Shown here: piece by piece, positions 10,318 to 20,907 of the stretch
Numbering within the stretch: position 1 is the first letter of the stretch
Layout: each line of letters opens with the position of its first letter
Source of the DNA: Yoonia sp.
GTDB taxonomy: Bacteria; Pseudomonadota; Alphaproteobacteria; Rhodobacterales; Rhodobacteraceae
Length of the DNA stretch: 64,000 nucleotides
Direction of reading: 5' to 3'
Assembly: GCF_014859355.1 (NCBI RefSeq)
Contig: NZ_JACUUJ010000013.1
Location: forward strand, 1-64,000
Translations under genes and position numbers: made by a program
Notes under the pieces: generated by a model
Told to the model about the DNA's origin: nothing
What the model saw: the letters and a program-made list of their open reading frames with translations, nothing else
Database searches by the model: none

Positions 10318-12156
10318 ATGGCTGAGAAAAAGAAAAACAGATACGGCGCGTGGATCATCATCATTCTTTTGTTGGTGGGGCTGGCAGGCTTTGGCGCGGG
10401 CGGGCTTTCGGGGAATATCCGCAACATTGGCAAGGTCGGGAACAAGGACGTCACCGTTCAGGCCTATCAACGCGCGCTGAATGACCAGATCCGTGCGTTG
10501 CAAGCCCAATTCGGCAGTGCGATTTCATTTCAGCAGGCCCGCGCCTTTGGTCTTGACCAGACGGCGTTGAATCAACTGATCCTGACCCGTACATTAGACA
10601 ATGAAGCGGGCCAACGCGGCCTGTCTGTCGGCGATGCACAAGTGCTGGAACAATTGCGCAATATCCCGCAATTTCAAGGTGCAGGCGGGTTCAACCGCGA
10701 AAGCTATCGGTTTACGCTGCAACAGATGGGTATGAACGAAACCGAATTTGAAAACGGCTTGCGCGAAGATATCGCAAGATCGCTGTTGCAGGCTGCTGTG
10801 GTCAGCGGCATCCCGGATGCACAGGCATATGCGGCCACATTGGTGAAATATATTGGCGAACAGCGCAGTATCACATGGGCCAGCATCACTGCCGATGATC
10901 TGACAATCCCGCTGCCCGGCCCGACCGAAGCCGATCAGCAAGCGTTTTACGACGAAAACCCTGCGGCATTCACATCGCCTGAAACCCGCGACATAACGTA
11001 TGTCTGGCTGACACCTGATATGCTGCAAGACGCGATGGACGTGCCGGATGTCGCCATCGCCCAGCTTTATGAAAGCCGCAGCGCCGATTTCATAAAGCCC
11101 GAAAGGCGTTTGGTCGAACGGTTGGTTTACGTGGATCAAGCGCGCGCCGATGACGCGCGCGCACGGCTTGACGCGGGGCAGGTCAGCTTTGAAGACCTTG
11201 TGGCCGAACGGGGGCTGGCCCTCGCGGATGTCGACCTTGGCGATGTTGACGAAACCGCCCTGCGTGGCGCGGGTGACGCCGTGTTCAACGCCGCACCTGG
11301 TGATGTTGTCGGGCCGCTTAATACATCATTGGGGCCTGCCCTGTTCCGGGTGAATGCCATTCTGGCCGCGCAGGAAACGTCACTGCAAGACGCGACAGCA
11401 GAACTGCGTGATGAACTGGCAGCCGATGCGGCACGCGAGGTGATCAACTCCCGCATGGATATGATCACCGACCTGCTGGCCGGTGGTGCCTCGCTTGAAG
11501 ATGTCGCAGCGCGCACTGATATGGTTTTGGGCACACTCAACTGGACACCCCAAACGGCCGAGGGCATCGCGGCCTATGACGCCTTTCGCGATGCCGCAGC
11601 CAGCGTGCAGGACAGCGCCTTTCCCGAGGTGATCGGCCTTGATGACGGCGGAATATTCGCCCTGCGGCTTGACGGTATAACCCCGCCGACACTGCAACCA
11701 TTTGCAGATGTGCGCGATGATGTCATTGCAAGCTGGCGCGCTGCCGCCCGTCAACAGGCTGTCATGGCTCAGGCAGCCGACATCGCCGCCATGATCCGAC
11801 CGTTGACAGGGTTTGAAACGCTTGATCTGGACGCCCGTCAGGAACAGAATATGACGAGGCGCAGCTTTGTAGCGGGCACACCTTCAGGCTTTAACGAACG
11901 CATTTTTGCCATGTCAGTAGGTGAAGTCGCTGTCGTCGATGCCGGGGATCATGCGGTCATCGTCCGGCTGGACGATATTTCGGAACCCGACCCCGATGAT
12001 CCCACAATCGTGGCACAGCGCGCTCAACTGGCCGCCAACGCGGCGGCCGGTATCGCGCAGGATGTCTTTGAACACTATGCCGATGCCTTGCGGCGGCAGA
12101 CGACCGTAACGATCGACCAGACGACGGTCAACGCGGTGAACGCGCAGTTCCAGTAA
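10318..12156 (+). CDS. ppiD: PpiD/SurA-type peptidyl-prolyl isomerase, membrane-anchored
   Basis: About 612 residues: a lysine-rich cytosolic start (MAEKKKNRYGAW), one transmembrane segment (IIIILLLVGLAGFGAGGL, about residues 13-30), a SurA_N-like region with VTVQAYQRALNDQIRALQ, and a degenerate parvulin-like region in the centre. It should be a periplasmic folding factor tethered to the inner membrane and helping outer-membrane protein biogenesis. In-frame ATGs exist at 10264 and 10291; I take 10318 because family members usually start M-A-basic just before the membrane segment, but the start is uncertain. In many Rhodobacterales trpE follows ppiD; here a minus-strand gene faces it 22 bases downstream. 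Confidence 0.85.
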   Translation: MAEKKKNRYGAWIIIILLLVGLAGFGAGGLSGNIRNIGKVGNKDVTVQAYQRALNDQIRALQAQFGSAISFQQARAFGLDQTALNQLILTRTLDNEAGQRGLSVGDAQVLEQLRNIPQFQGAGGFNRESYRFTLQQMGMNETEFENGLREDIARSLLQAAVVSGIPDAQAYAATLVKYIGEQRSITWASITADDLTIPLPGPTEADQQAFYDENPAAFTSPETRDITYVWLTPDMLQDAMDVPDVAIAQLYESRSADFIKPERRLVERLVYVDQARADDARARLDAGQVSFEDLVAERGLALADVDLGDVDETALRGAGDAVFNAAPGDVVGPLNTSLGPALFRVNAILAAQETSLQDATAELRDELAADAAREVINSRMDMITDLLAGGASLEDVAARTDMVLGTLNWTPQTAEGIAAYDAFRDAAASVQDSAFPEVIGLDDGGIFALRLDGITPPTLQPFADVRDDVIASWRAAARQQAVMAQAADIAAMIRPLTGFETLDLDARQEQNMTRRSFVAGTPSGFNERIFAMSVGEVAVVDAGDHAVIVRLDDISEPDPDDPTIVAQRAQLAANAAAGIAQDVFEHYADALRRQTTVTIDQTTVNAVNAQFQ

Positions 12157-12178
12157 GGTTTGTGCGCCTGCCCTGCTG

Positions 12179-13533
12179 CTAGTCACCGGACAGAATGGCA
12201 GAGGCAGGCGCAACCGCGACCCGCGCGCTATTTGACCATTGGGCCAGCATGACCAAAACATCTGCCGTCAGCGGTGCCGAAATCACCACATCCACGCCCT
12301 GACGTGCTCTGAGCGCGGCCTGATCAAGCGACCGGCGCATTGCGGCATCGTCCATCCCCGCCAAATCCCGCAGCACCATTGCCGTGGGCACCCCGGCTTC
12401 GGTGGCGTTGCGTGCCACCGGGTTTAGCCCGCGGGTGATCGTGATCAGCCCAACGCCCTTGTCCGCCAGCGCCGTAATCATCTGATCGTAGATAATACGG
12501 TCGTTTTGCATCGCGTCATCCGCCCCTGAAAACAAAACCAAAGCTTCAGGCAGCGTCGAAAGCGCAGCTTCGAGCGTGATTTCAACATCCTGCGCGCGTG
12601 CGCCCTGCGGCAAAACCGTCTGCAAGCCGGTTTCAGCGCCAGCCGCGCGATAGGCCTGCATGCGCGAACGCGCGTCAGGCATGGCCGGATCAAGGATGAC
12701 GGTCAGGGGCAACGACAGTTCCGCCAGCATGGCAGCGGGCGCATCAAACGTGCCATCATCAAGTAAAACAACGCCGATCAATGGCCAACCGGCAGGATTT
12801 TCAAAAGCGGCAGCAAACCGGATCAAGGCGGGGCTGTCTACATCATCTTCTTGCGTCACCGGCGGTGCGGAAACACCATTGTCGGATTGTGTAGGTGCAG
12901 TCTCAGGGCGGTTGACCCGAACGCCTGTGACAATACGAGGCAGCGCAGGTTCGGCAGGCTGTGTTGCGATCGGGGCATCGGCCTGCGGCTCGGGGGGGGG
13001 GCGGTCACATCAGGTTCCGGCACGCTGGGGGCAACGGGGGTGATTGTGTCTGCATCTGCAATACGGTCATCGGTGACCGTTGCGGAAATGTCGGGCAAAT
13101 CCACCGCTGCGGGACGCACGGGCGCTGGCGCCGCCTCGGGAACGGGGGGGGCAGGCTGGGCTGGCGTGGCAGCTATCACTGCGGGCTGTGCATCCGTCCC
13201 CCCCCCGTATTGCGGGATCAGATCGGTTTGCCCTGCGCCAGCAATCGGCGCGGCGACCGGCGCCGCTGGCGGCGCGGTGTCTTGAACAGGTGCAATGGGC
13301 GCACTGTCTTGCACCGGTTCCGACACCGGGGATGGCAGTGCTTCGGCCGGGGCTTGCGTGATCACTGTCGGCGCGGGCGATGATGCCGACTGTGATGCGG
13401 CCGGTTTTTCGGCGGCTTGCGGGCTTTGCGGTTGATTGGCGGGCTTTGGCAGCGGATTCATCAAGGAAACAAAGCCAAGCCCGGCCGTTCCCAAGACCAG
13501 CCCCCATACTGCACCTGATAGTGTTGGGCGCAT
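12179..13533 (-). pseudogene. Divergent polysaccharide deacetylase family gene, frameshifted at a C10 run
   Basis: One gene read as two open frames. The 5' part (13533 down) has an N-terminal membrane anchor (SGAVWGLVLGTAGLGFVSLM) and a long Pro/Ala-rich linker. The 3' part (12859 down) carries a COG2861-like domain: WPLIGVVLLDD, LPLTVILDPAMPDA, ALVLFSGADDAM and VDVVISAPLTADVLVMLAQW. They are separated at ten C on the minus strand (12992-13001). Adding one C rejoins them through PALPRIVTGVRVNRPET into about 451 residues; without it the first frame ends in an unrelated His/Leu-rich tail at 12856. The product would be an envelope protein anchored in the inner membrane. It may be a true mutation, a slippage switch or an assembly error. 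Confidence 0.75.
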
Positions 13534-13790
13534 CTGCACACCTTTCGTATTGCTTGTTCCGGTTCCACCACGCCACGTGCGGCTGCACAACCCGATTGTG
13601 CCTTTGGGGTATACCGGCCCCTGCCCCGCTGCGGCACCCCTTTTTTCAAAAGGTGCAAGAATTCCCAAGCGTTCTCAATCCGGCTTGAAGCGGCACAGGC
13701 CCCCTATGCGCTGCGCCATTATGCACTGGAAATCGCCCGGACAATGGCAATAGGATGCCACCTGAACCGACTAACTGATATAGGTGCCGC

Positions 13791-14807
13791 ATGAGTGACG
13801 CGATCAAGCCTCTGATACAAGCTGCCGCCGAAGGGCCACTGACCAGCGCACAAGCCAAAGCGGCGTTTGAAATCCTTTTTGAGGGCGACGCAACGCCATC
13901 GCAGATCGGCGGCCTGCTGATGGCCTTGCGCACGCGCGGTGAAACCGTAGACGAATACGCCGCCGCCGCCACCGTGATGCGGGCGAAATGCGTGCCCGTA
14001 AATGCCCCCACAGGCGCGATGGATATCGTCGGCACCGGCGGAGATGGCAAACACACGCTGAATATTTCTACCGCGACCGCCTTTGTGGTGGCGGGGGCCG
14101 GTGTGCCCGTCGCCAAACACGGCAACCGCAACCTGTCATCGAAATCCGGCACGGCTGACGTGCAAGGGCAGATGGGGATCAACGTGATGGTCGGTCCAAA
14201 AGTCGTGGAACGCGCTTTGGCCGAGGCCGGGATCGGTTTTATGATGGCACCAATGCACCACCCTGCGATGAAACACGTGATGCCGACGCGCACAGAACTT
14301 GGCACGCGCACGATCTTCAACATCCTTGGCCCACTCACAAACCCTGCCGGTGTCAAACGACAACTGACCGGCGCGTTCAGCCGTGATCTGATCCGGCCAA
14401 TGGCGGACACGCTGCACGCACTTGGGTCCGAGGCCGCATGGTTGGTCCACGGATCGGATGGCACCGACGAGCTGACAATCACCGGCCTGTCGTGGGTGGC
14501 CGAACTGAAAGACGGCGCTGTGACAGAATTCGAGATTACGCCAAAAGATGCGGGTCTGCCGGTGCATGACTTTGCCGAAATCGTCGGCGGCACGCCCGAA
14601 GAAAACGCCGCCGCTTTCCGCGCGCTACTGGCTGGCGCAACAGGCGCGTTCCGCGACGCGGTGTTGCTGAATGCGGCGGCGGCACTTCTGGTGGCTGGCA
14701 AGGCCGCCGATCTGCGCGAAGGTGTGGCGCTGGCGCGTGACAGCATCGACTCTGGCCGCGCGAAACAGGCGGTTGCGACGCTGGTGCGCGTCACCTCCGC
14801 CGCCTGA
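13791..14807 (+). CDS. trpD: Anthranilate phosphoribosyltransferase
   Basis: Second step of tryptophan synthesis: anthranilate + PRPP to phosphoribosylanthranilate (338 residues). Diagnostic motifs are [20 protein letters not shown] (PRPP/Mg site), [18 protein letters not shown] and [17 protein letters not shown]. Its TGA shares a base with the ATG of ung. It heads a tight run trpD-ung-trpC-moaC-moeA. trpE and trpG, often just upstream in Rhodobacterales, are not present; the 257-base upstream gap separates it from the divergent deacetylase gene and should contain the promoter. Confidence 0.97.
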   Translation: MSDAIKPLIQAAAEGPLTSAQAKAAFEILFEGDATPSQIGGLLMALRTRGETVDEYAAAATVMRAKCVPVNAPTGAMDIVGTGGDGKHTLNISTATAFVVAGAGVPVAKHGNRNLSSKSGTADVQGQMGINVMVGPKVVERALAEAGIGFMMAPMHHPAMKHVMPTRTELGTRTIFNILGPLTNPAGVKRQLTGAFSRDLIRPMADTLHALGSEAAWLVHGSDGTDELTITGLSWVAELKDGAVTEFEITPKDAGLPVHDFAEIVGGTPEENAAAFRALLAGATGAFRDAVLLNAAAALLVAGKAADLREGVALARDSIDSGRAKQAVATLVRVTSAA

Positions 14808-15448
14808 TGTTCGATCTTGCGCGTCTTGGCGGCTGGGCCGCGCTGCCGTTTTTTACAGATGATCTGCCGACACTTGAAGCACAGCTGGATAACGACATCC
14901 TGCCGCCGCCCCACCTGACATTTGCCGCGCTTGAACGCTGCCAGCCGGATGACACCACTGTCGTGATCATCGGCCAAGACCCCTATCACACGCTGGGCAA
15001 GGCCGACGGTTTGGCTTTTTCGATCCCGGACGATTTTGGCGGCAAACTGGACAGTCTTGGTAATATATTCAAAGAACTGGAGGCAGATATTGGCACCCTG
15101 CGCACCCATACCGCCCTGCATGACTGGGCCGATCAGGGGGTGCTGTTGCTGAATACCGCGTTGAGCGTGCCACCGGGACAGCCAAAGGGACATGCCCGGA
15201 TCGGCTGGACGCGCCTTGTTGATCAGGTGCTTGACCAGCTTGCAGACCGGCCCCGCGCCTATCTGCTTTGGGGCGGACCGGCACGGGCCTATGCCCGCAA
15301 GATCGGGCCGGACAATCTCGTGCTGACCGCGGCCCATCCGTCACCACTGTCCTGCTATCGGGGTTTTTTCGGATCGCGCCCATTTTCAAAGGTCAACCAG
15401 TGGCTTATTGATCACGGCGAAAAGCCAATAAACTGGGCGGACCCCTGA
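14807..15448 (+). CDS. ung: Uracil-DNA glycosylase (family 1)
   Basis: Removes uracil from DNA as the first step of base-excision repair (213 residues). Family-1 motifs are intact: the water-activating GQDPYH (Asp58), [11 protein letters not shown], and the leucine-loop [18 protein letters not shown]. The start ATG overlaps the trpD stop and its own stop overlaps the trpC start, each by one base, so it is embedded in a translationally coupled tryptophan run. That position is a curiosity: nothing in its sequence suggests a role in tryptophan synthesis. Confidence 0.96.
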   Translation: MFDLARLGGWAALPFFTDDLPTLEAQLDNDILPPPHLTFAALERCQPDDTTVVIIGQDPYHTLGKADGLAFSIPDDFGGKLDSLGNIFKELEADIGTLRTHTALHDWADQGVLLLNTALSVPPGQPKGHARIGWTRLVDQVLDQLADRPRAYLLWGGPARAYARKIGPDNLVLTAAHPSPLSCYRGFFGSRPFSKVNQWLIDHGEKPINWADP

Positions 15449-16251
15449 TGGATATTCTCAACAAGATCAAGAAATACAAACTGGAAGAGGTCGCTGCCCG
15501 CAAGCAAGAGGTTTCTCTGTCAGAGGTGGAGGCCCGCGCCCAGGCAGCGCCCCCCGTGCGCGGCTTCGCTGACCGTCTGGCCGAGGCTGCGCGGCAGGGT
15601 TACGGGCTGATTGCCGAAATCAAAAAGGCCAGCCCGTCCAAAGGGTTGATCCGCGCCGATTTCGACCCGCCCGCCTTGGCCAATGCCTATGAAGACGGCG
15701 GCGCGACATGCCTGTCGGTGCTGACCGACATCCCCAGTTTTCAGGGTGCTGACAGCTATCTGACCGCCGCGCGCAGCGCCTGTAGCCTGCCCGCCCTGCG
15801 CAAGGATTTCATGTATGACACCTATCAGGTGGCTGAAGCCCGCGCGCTGCATGCTGATTGCATCTTGATCATCATGGCCTCGGTCAGCGATGCACAGGCG
15901 CAAGAATTGGAGCAAGCGGCAATTCATTGGAACATGGATGTGCTGATTGAAGTGCATGACGCGGTTGAACTGGAACGCGCGACAGCGTTGAAATCACCGC
16001 TGATGGGGATCAACAACCGCAACCTGAAAACCTTTGAAACATCACTGGATACGACGCGCACCCTGTCAAAACTTGTTCCGGCCGACCGTTTGATCATTAG
16101 CGAAAGCGGGCTGAATACGCCCGAAGATCTGGCCGATATGGCGCGTTATGGCGCGCGCTGTTTCCTGATCGGCGAAAGCCTGATGCGGCAACAGGATGTT
16201 GCCGGCGCAACGCGCAGACTTTTGGCCCATCCATCTATGGGGGGCATGTAA
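15448..16251 (+). CDS. trpC: Indole-3-glycerol phosphate synthase
   Basis: Converts 1-(o-carboxyphenylamino)-1-deoxyribulose 5-phosphate to indole-3-glycerol phosphate (267 residues, TIM barrel). Conserved elements are [15 protein letters not shown] (catalytic Glu and Lys), [39 protein letters not shown] and ISESGLNT. Length is normal and no TrpF domain is fused. It overlaps ung by one base before and moaC by one base after, so all five genes probably share a message. Confidence 0.97.
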   Translation: MDILNKIKKYKLEEVAARKQEVSLSEVEARAQAAPPVRGFADRLAEAARQGYGLIAEIKKASPSKGLIRADFDPPALANAYEDGGATCLSVLTDIPSFQGADSYLTAARSACSLPALRKDFMYDTYQVAEARALHADCILIIMASVSDAQAQELEQAAIHWNMDVLIEVHDAVELERATALKSPLMGINNRNLKTFETSLDTTRTLSKLVPADRLIISESGLNTPEDLADMARYGARCFLIGESLMRQQDVAGATRRLLAHPSMGGM

Positions 16252-16727
16252 TGGCCGATCTGACGCATTTTGACAGCCGCGGGCAGGCGCATATGGTTGA
16301 CGTGTCAGAAAAACCCGTCACCGCGCGCATCGCCGTGGCCGAAGGGTTTATCCGCATGACAGCACAAACACTGGCCCTGATCACACAAGGCCGCGCCGGC
16401 AAGGGCGATGTGCTGGGGATCGCGCGGGTCGCAGGGATCATGGGCGCCAAGAAAACCGCCGAGCTGATCCCGCTGTGCCACCCTTTGCCGATCACCAAGG
16501 TCGCGCTGGACCTGGTGGCTGATGACGTCTTGCCCGGCATCCGCATCACCGCCACAGTGAAAACCGGCGGCCAGACCGGCGTGGAAATGGAGGCGCTGAC
16601 CGCCGTCAGCACCGCCGCCTTGACAGTTTATGATATGGTCAAGGCAGTGCAAAAAGACATGGAAATCGGCGGTATCCGCCTGACATTGAAAGACGGTGGC
16701 AAATCGGGCCGGTTTGAAAACCCATGA
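16251..16727 (+). CDS. moaC: Cyclic pyranopterin monophosphate synthase
   Basis: Second step of molybdenum cofactor synthesis, forming cyclic pyranopterin monophosphate together with MoaA (158 residues). Typical motifs are [35 protein letters not shown], and [20 protein letters not shown] with the catalytic aspartate and lysine region [14 protein letters not shown]. It overlaps trpC by one base and moeA by four (ATGA). MoaA is not in the window. Confidence 0.97.
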   Translation: MADLTHFDSRGQAHMVDVSEKPVTARIAVAEGFIRMTAQTLALITQGRAGKGDVLGIARVAGIMGAKKTAELIPLCHPLPITKVALDLVADDVLPGIRITATVKTGGQTGVEMEALTAVSTAALTVYDMVKAVQKDMEIGGIRLTLKDGGKSGRFENP

Positions 16728-17896
16728 TTACTGTCGCACAAGCCCTTGATCAGCTGTTTGCGCTTGCCGCCCCGCTGCCCATGCAAGAGGTGCCGCTGGC
16801 GCAGGCCAGTGGCCGGGTGCTGGCGCAGGATGTGACCGCGCGGCGCGATCAGCCGCCTTTTGCGGCTTCGGCCATGGACGGTTATGCCGTGTCAACCACC
16901 GACGCAGCCCCGGGCGCACGTTTGACCGTCATCGGTGAAGCCGCCGCCGGGCACAGGTTTGCCGGCACTGTGGGCACGGGACAGTCCGTGCGTATCTTTA
17001 CCGGCGCCCCCCTTCCCGCAGGCACCGACCGCGTGATCATTCAAGAGGACGTGACCCGCACCGGCGATACCATAACCCTTGGCGACAAATTGGAAACCAA
17101 GTCGCACGTCCGACCGGCCGGAGCCGATTTCCACCATGGCGATACTATCCGCGCACCACGCTTGCTGTCACCATCTGACATTGCCCTGCTGGCGGCCATG
17201 AACATCGCAGCGGTGCCGGTGACGCGCCAACCCATCGTCGCCATCATCGCCACTGGCGACGAACTGGTGCAACCGGGCGAATCCCCTGGCCCGGATCAGA
17301 TCATTGCCTCGAACAGCTTTGGATTGGCGGCATTGCTGCAGGGAATTGGCGCGCAAACCCGCCTTTTGCCGATCGCACGTGATACAGTGCCTGCACTGGA
17401 ACTGGCCTTTGATTTGGCGAAAGGTGCAGATCTGATCCTGACGATCGGTGGTGCGTCGGTGGGCGATCATGATCTGGTCGGCGACGTGGCACAGGCGCAG
17501 GGGATGGAACGGGCGTTTTACAAAATCGCCATGCGCCCAGGCAAACCGCTGATGGCGGGGCGCATGGGGGATGCAATGATGATTGGCCTGCCGGGAAACC
17601 CGGTATCGGCCATGGTCTGCGGCCATGTTTTTCTTGTGCCTGTCATCCGCGCCATGTTGGGCCTGGGTCACGCCGCCCCCCCCCGTCAGCTCGCCCCCTT
17701 GGCGCATGACATTGGCCCCAACGGCCCGCGCGAACACTATATGCGTGCGCGCCTGACGGCCGGCGGCGTCGCCGTGTTTGACCGGCAGGATAGCGCTTTA
17801 TTGACAGTGCTGGCCGACGCCGACTGTCTGGCCATCCGCCCGATCAGCGATGGTCCCCGCCGCAAGAACGACCTGATCGAGATTATCAAGATCTGA
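16724..17896 (+). CDS. moeA: Molybdopterin molybdenumtransferase
   Basis: Inserts molybdate into adenylated molybdopterin (390 residues). Domain order follows MoeA: an N-terminal region with [13 protein letters not shown], a central beta domain with [20 protein letters not shown], the MoCF-binding domain with [27 protein letters not shown] and [12 protein letters not shown], and a C-terminal beta barrel. The start overlaps moaC (ATGA). A run of nine C (17676-17684) lies in frame and does not break the gene. Last gene of the trpD-moeA run. Confidence 0.97.
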   Translation: MITVAQALDQLFALAAPLPMQEVPLAQASGRVLAQDVTARRDQPPFAASAMDGYAVSTTDAAPGARLTVIGEAAAGHRFAGTVGTGQSVRIFTGAPLPAGTDRVIIQEDVTRTGDTITLGDKLETKSHVRPAGADFHHGDTIRAPRLLSPSDIALLAAMNIAAVPVTRQPIVAIIATGDELVQPGESPGPDQIIASNSFGLAALLQGIGAQTRLLPIARDTVPALELAFDLAKGADLILTIGGASVGDHDLVGDVAQAQGMERAFYKIAMRPGKPLMAGRMGDAMMIGLPGNPVSAMVCGHVFLVPVIRAMLGLGHAAPPRQLAPLAHDIGPNGPREHYMRARLTAGGVAVFDRQDSALLTVLADADCLAIRPISDGPRRKNDLIEIIKI

Positions 17897-17976
17897 TGCC
17901 CCGCCGGGTGAGTGCCGTGGCCATGTTATCAATCGCCGCGCGCTTCCGGCGCCATTGGTCAGAACGCGTGTAATGG

Positions 17977-18005
17977 TTGACACAAAACAAGAACATGCAT
18001 AGAAC
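17977..18005 (+). promoter_or_regulatory. lexA promoter with overlapping LexA (SOS) box
   Basis: A TTGACA -35 (17977-17982) and a TAGAAC -10 (18000-18005) are separated by 17 bases. The -10 is inside GAACATGCATAGAAC (17991-18005), an exact match to the alphaproteobacterial SOS box GTTC-N7-GTTC read in reverse. LexA bound here would block the promoter, giving the usual autoregulation. Confidence 0.85.
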
Positions 18006-18035
18006 ATAAGCGCAACGCATAACAGGAGCCGCCCA

Positions 18036-18722
18036 ATGTTGACCAAAAAACAACGCGACTTGCTGAATTTCATTCACACCCGTGTGCAGCGCGATGGTGT
18101 CCCCCCCAGTTTCGACGAAATGAAAGAGGCGTTGGATCTACGGTCCAAATCAGGGATTCACCGGCTGATCACCGCGCTGGAAGAACGCGGTTTCATCCGC
18201 CGTCTGGCGCATCGCGCGCGGGCGTTGGAAATATTGAAATTGCCGGATGCGATGCAGGCAAATGCCGGATTTTCCCCACGTGTCATTGACGGTGACAAAC
18301 CCGCCAGCACCCCGGGTAACGCCATACCAATCACACCTGGCACGGTTGAACTGCCTTTGATGGGCCGGATCGCCGCTGGCGTCCCGATCGAGGCGATTTC
18401 AGAAGTCGCGCACAACGTCCATGTTCCGCAATCCATGATCGGCAAAGGCAATCACTACGCCCTTGAAGTCAAAGGCGATTCGATGATCGAGGCGGGAATC
18501 AACGATGGTGATGTTGTTGTGATCCGCGAAACCAGCGTTGCCAATAACGGCGACATTGTCGTGGCTCTTGTCGACGGGCACGAGGCGACACTGAAACGCT
18601 TTCGGCGCAACGGTGCTGCGATTGCATTAGAGGCTGCGAACCCCGCTTATGAAACCCGCGTGTATCGCGATGATCAGGTCAAGGTGCAGGGCCGGTTGGT
18701 TGGGCTGATCCGCACCTATTAA
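18036..18722 (+). CDS. lexA: SOS repressor LexA
   Basis: 228-residue SOS repressor/autoprotease. The N-terminal winged helix (residues 1-65, [17 protein letters not shown] and [19 protein letters not shown]) binds DNA. The peptidase domain has the scissile Ala114-Gly115 in [10 protein letters not shown], Ser149 in [10 protein letters not shown] and Lys187 in HEATLKRF. RecA* on damaged DNA should trigger self-cleavage. AGGAG sits 10 bases upstream of ATG 18036. Its own SOS box is 31 bases before the start. Its 3' end overlaps that of convergent comEC by 4 bases. Confidence 0.97.
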   Translation: MLTKKQRDLLNFIHTRVQRDGVPPSFDEMKEALDLRSKSGIHRLITALEERGFIRRLAHRARALEILKLPDAMQANAGFSPRVIDGDKPASTPGNAIPITPGTVELPLMGRIAAGVPIEAISEVAHNVHVPQSMIGKGNHYALEVKGDSMIEAGINDGDVVVIRETSVANNGDIVVALVDGHEATLKRFRRNGAAIALEAANPAYETRVYRDDQVKVQGRLVGLIRTY

Positions 18723-20827
18723 TCAGCGACCAGCGCAGCCGTGTGGCGAGGCTGTCGCAAAACCGTGGGGTGCGCAGCAGCCTTACCGGTGCCTTGATTG
18801 TTCCATGGGCGGTTTCCGGCGGAGCGGCGCGCGCTGATGATTTGCAAGTTACCTTGCGGCGTCAGGAAAAATGCTAACGCACCCGTTTCGCCCAATCTGG
18901 CCAAATCAAACACAGTGCAAGGAAGCGGGCCGACATCACGCTGATTGCTGATCAAGATATCTGCGCCACCGCACCCCTGAATGTCAGCCAAGGCCGTTTT
19001 GCCAGCCACCTGCACAATCTGCCAGACACCCAAAGATGCAGAAACCGTCCGGCCATTCACATGCAGCCCCGGCCGCGCTGCCGCGACATCCTGCGGTACG
19101 GGCGCACCATCATTTTCTAGCCAGATTTCGGCGACAAAACTGTTGCCCGACGCGCGTGATAACGCACGCCCCTTTGGTCCTGCCACCCCGATCAGGCTGC
19201 CATTTTCCGCCACCAGCAGGTCAGGCCGCGCTGTTTGCTGCCACAAAAGCAGCGCCAACGCCACCGCCGCAACACCGCCAAAGCGCAAACGCCCCTGCCA
19301 CAGGACGCCCCATAGCAGCCCCAGTGACAAGATCGGCAACACCACAGCCTGTGGGGCATGCACGTGACTAAGCGCACCATCCATGCTTGCAACCTGTGTG
19401 GCCACGAACAAGATCCAGCGCAGACCGAAATCCATCACCCAAAGCCCGACTGATGCCAGCCCGAACGGTGCAAGACAGGCTGCCAGCACGGCGGCTGGCA
19501 TGACAACTGCACCCATCAGGGGCACGCTCAGCAAGTTTGCGATCAGCCCGTAATGCGAGATTTGGTTAAAATGCGCGGCGGCAAAAGGGGCTGTCGCCAA
19601 TCCTGCAATCAAGGATGATAAAAAGACCGACAGCACAGCCTGCATCCATTGCGGCAACCGGTAGGTTTTGAACCGGCGCAAATAGCCAAAAGCCATGACA
19701 AGCGCGGTCGTGGCGGAAAACGACATCTGGAACCCCGGCCCCACCAACGCTTCGGGTTGCCAGACCAGCACGATGATGGCCGCAATCGCCACCGCCCGCA
19801 GGGTCAAGGCCCGCCGGTCCAGCAAGACCGCGATGAACATGACCCCCACCATGACAAAGGCCCGTTCGGTTGCCACATTGCCCCCCGATAACGCCAAATA
19901 CAACGCACCCACCACCAATGCGCAGATTGCGGCGATCTTTTTCACAGGCCAATGCAAGGCAACCCCCGGCACGACCGCCAGACCATAGCGGACAGCAGAA
20001 AAGATGAACCCGGTCAACAGCCCCATATGCAGCCCCGAGATCGCCAAAAGATGCGCGAGGTTGGCCGCCCGCAAGTCTGCCAAAGTGCCCTGCGCCATGG
20101 CTGAACGGTCTCCGGTCATGATGGCCGCAGCAAAGGCCCCACTTTCCCCCGGCAATGCACGCTGCACCGCTGTTGAAATGGCAATCCGCAAGGCGAATAT
20201 GCGCATTGCCCAGCCAGCCTGCGACGGTTCAGTCAGACGCAAAACAGGTGTGCGCGTATAGCCCACGGCTCCTACCTGCAAAAACCATGCATGACGTTGA
20301 AAATCAAAGCCACCTGGTTCGGCAGGGCCAGCAGGCGGCGACAGATGCCCGGTCAGGATCAAGGTTTCGCCGGGGCGGTAGCTGGTCATGATCTGGTCGC
20401 CATGAACAGACACGCGCACCCGCGCCGGTGTGTTCTGGGGCGGCATATTCGCCAATACAACCCGATCAAGCGTCAAACGCGGCGCATCGCTTGCGGATCT
20501 ATCAATGTTGACCACACGCCCTTCTATCGGACCGTAATAGCGAAAGCTGAGGATCGGTCCCGCGACGTTTTCAGTGCGCCATTTGGCAAGCCCGATCCCG
20601 GCCATGACCAAAATCACACCCATCAAAATAGGCAGATAAGCAACATGAGACCACCGCGACAACGCCCAGACAAACACAGCAGCCACCGCCAGAGCCGCGA
20701 AAACCAGCGGGCCGGGTTCGTCTGCAAAGGCGAAATACCAACCAATACCACCCCCAAGACATACCGGCACCCAGCCGATCAGCGCACCACGTTGCGCCAG
20801 AAGCGCGTCATCAATCACGGCACGCAC
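18719..20827 (-). CDS. comEC: ComEC/Rec2 DNA-uptake channel protein
   Basis: 702-residue inner-membrane protein carrying single-stranded DNA into the cytoplasm during natural transformation; in R. capsulatus it is also needed by recipients of gene-transfer-agent DNA. Features are an N-terminal DUF4131 region with several membrane segments (about residues 15-75), an OB-like soluble part, and the Competence domain with [38 protein letters not shown] and [18 protein letters not shown]. The C-terminal metallo-beta-lactamase-like part appears reduced (about 150 residues after the last helices). gltX is divergent 80 bases away. Confidence 0.93.
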   Translation of the reverse strand: MRAVIDDALLAQRGALIGWVPVCLGGGIGWYFAFADEPGPLVFAALAVAAVFVWALSRWSHVAYLPILMGVILVMAGIGLAKWRTENVAGPILSFRYYGPIEGRVVNIDRSASDAPRLTLDRVVLANMPPQNTPARVRVSVHGDQIMTSYRPGETLILTGHLSPPAGPAEPGGFDFQRHAWFLQVGAVGYTRTPVLRLTEPSQAGWAMRIFALRIAISTAVQRALPGESGAFAAAIMTGDRSAMAQGTLADLRAANLAHLLAISGLHMGLLTGFIFSAVRYGLAVVPGVALHWPVKKIAAICALVVGALYLALSGGNVATERAFVMVGVMFIAVLLDRRALTLRAVAIAAIIVLVWQPEALVGPGFQMSFSATTALVMAFGYLRRFKTYRLPQWMQAVLSVFLSSLIAGLATAPFAAAHFNQISHYGLIANLLSVPLMGAVVMPAAVLAACLAPFGLASVGLWVMDFGLRWILFVATQVASMDGALSHVHAPQAVVLPILSLGLLWGVLWQGRLRFGGVAAVALALLLWQQTARPDLLVAENGSLIGVAGPKGRALSRASGNSFVAEIWLENDGAPVPQDVAAARPGLHVNGRTVSASLGVWQIVQVAGKTALADIQGCGGADILISNQRDVGPLPCTVFDLARLGETGALAFFLTPQGNLQIISARRSAGNRPWNNQGTGKAAAHPTVLRQPRHTAALVAD

Positions 20828-20907
20828 TTGTTCTTCGCCCCTTGGCTTAGTATCCCCGACACTGACCCGATCATCGGGAAAACTGGTTAGCGAAAGGTTA
20901 ATTTTTC

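Noticed and set aside
12179-12859. Reading the 226-residue frame as an independent gene
   Set aside because: Its frame stays open and conserved upstream to the C10 run (PALPRIVTGVRVNRPET), so it is the 3' part of one larger gene.
13646-15337. A 563-residue open frame antisense to trpD and ung
   Set aside because: Shadow of two certain genes; low-complexity Ser/Ala/Arg composition and no recognisable domain.
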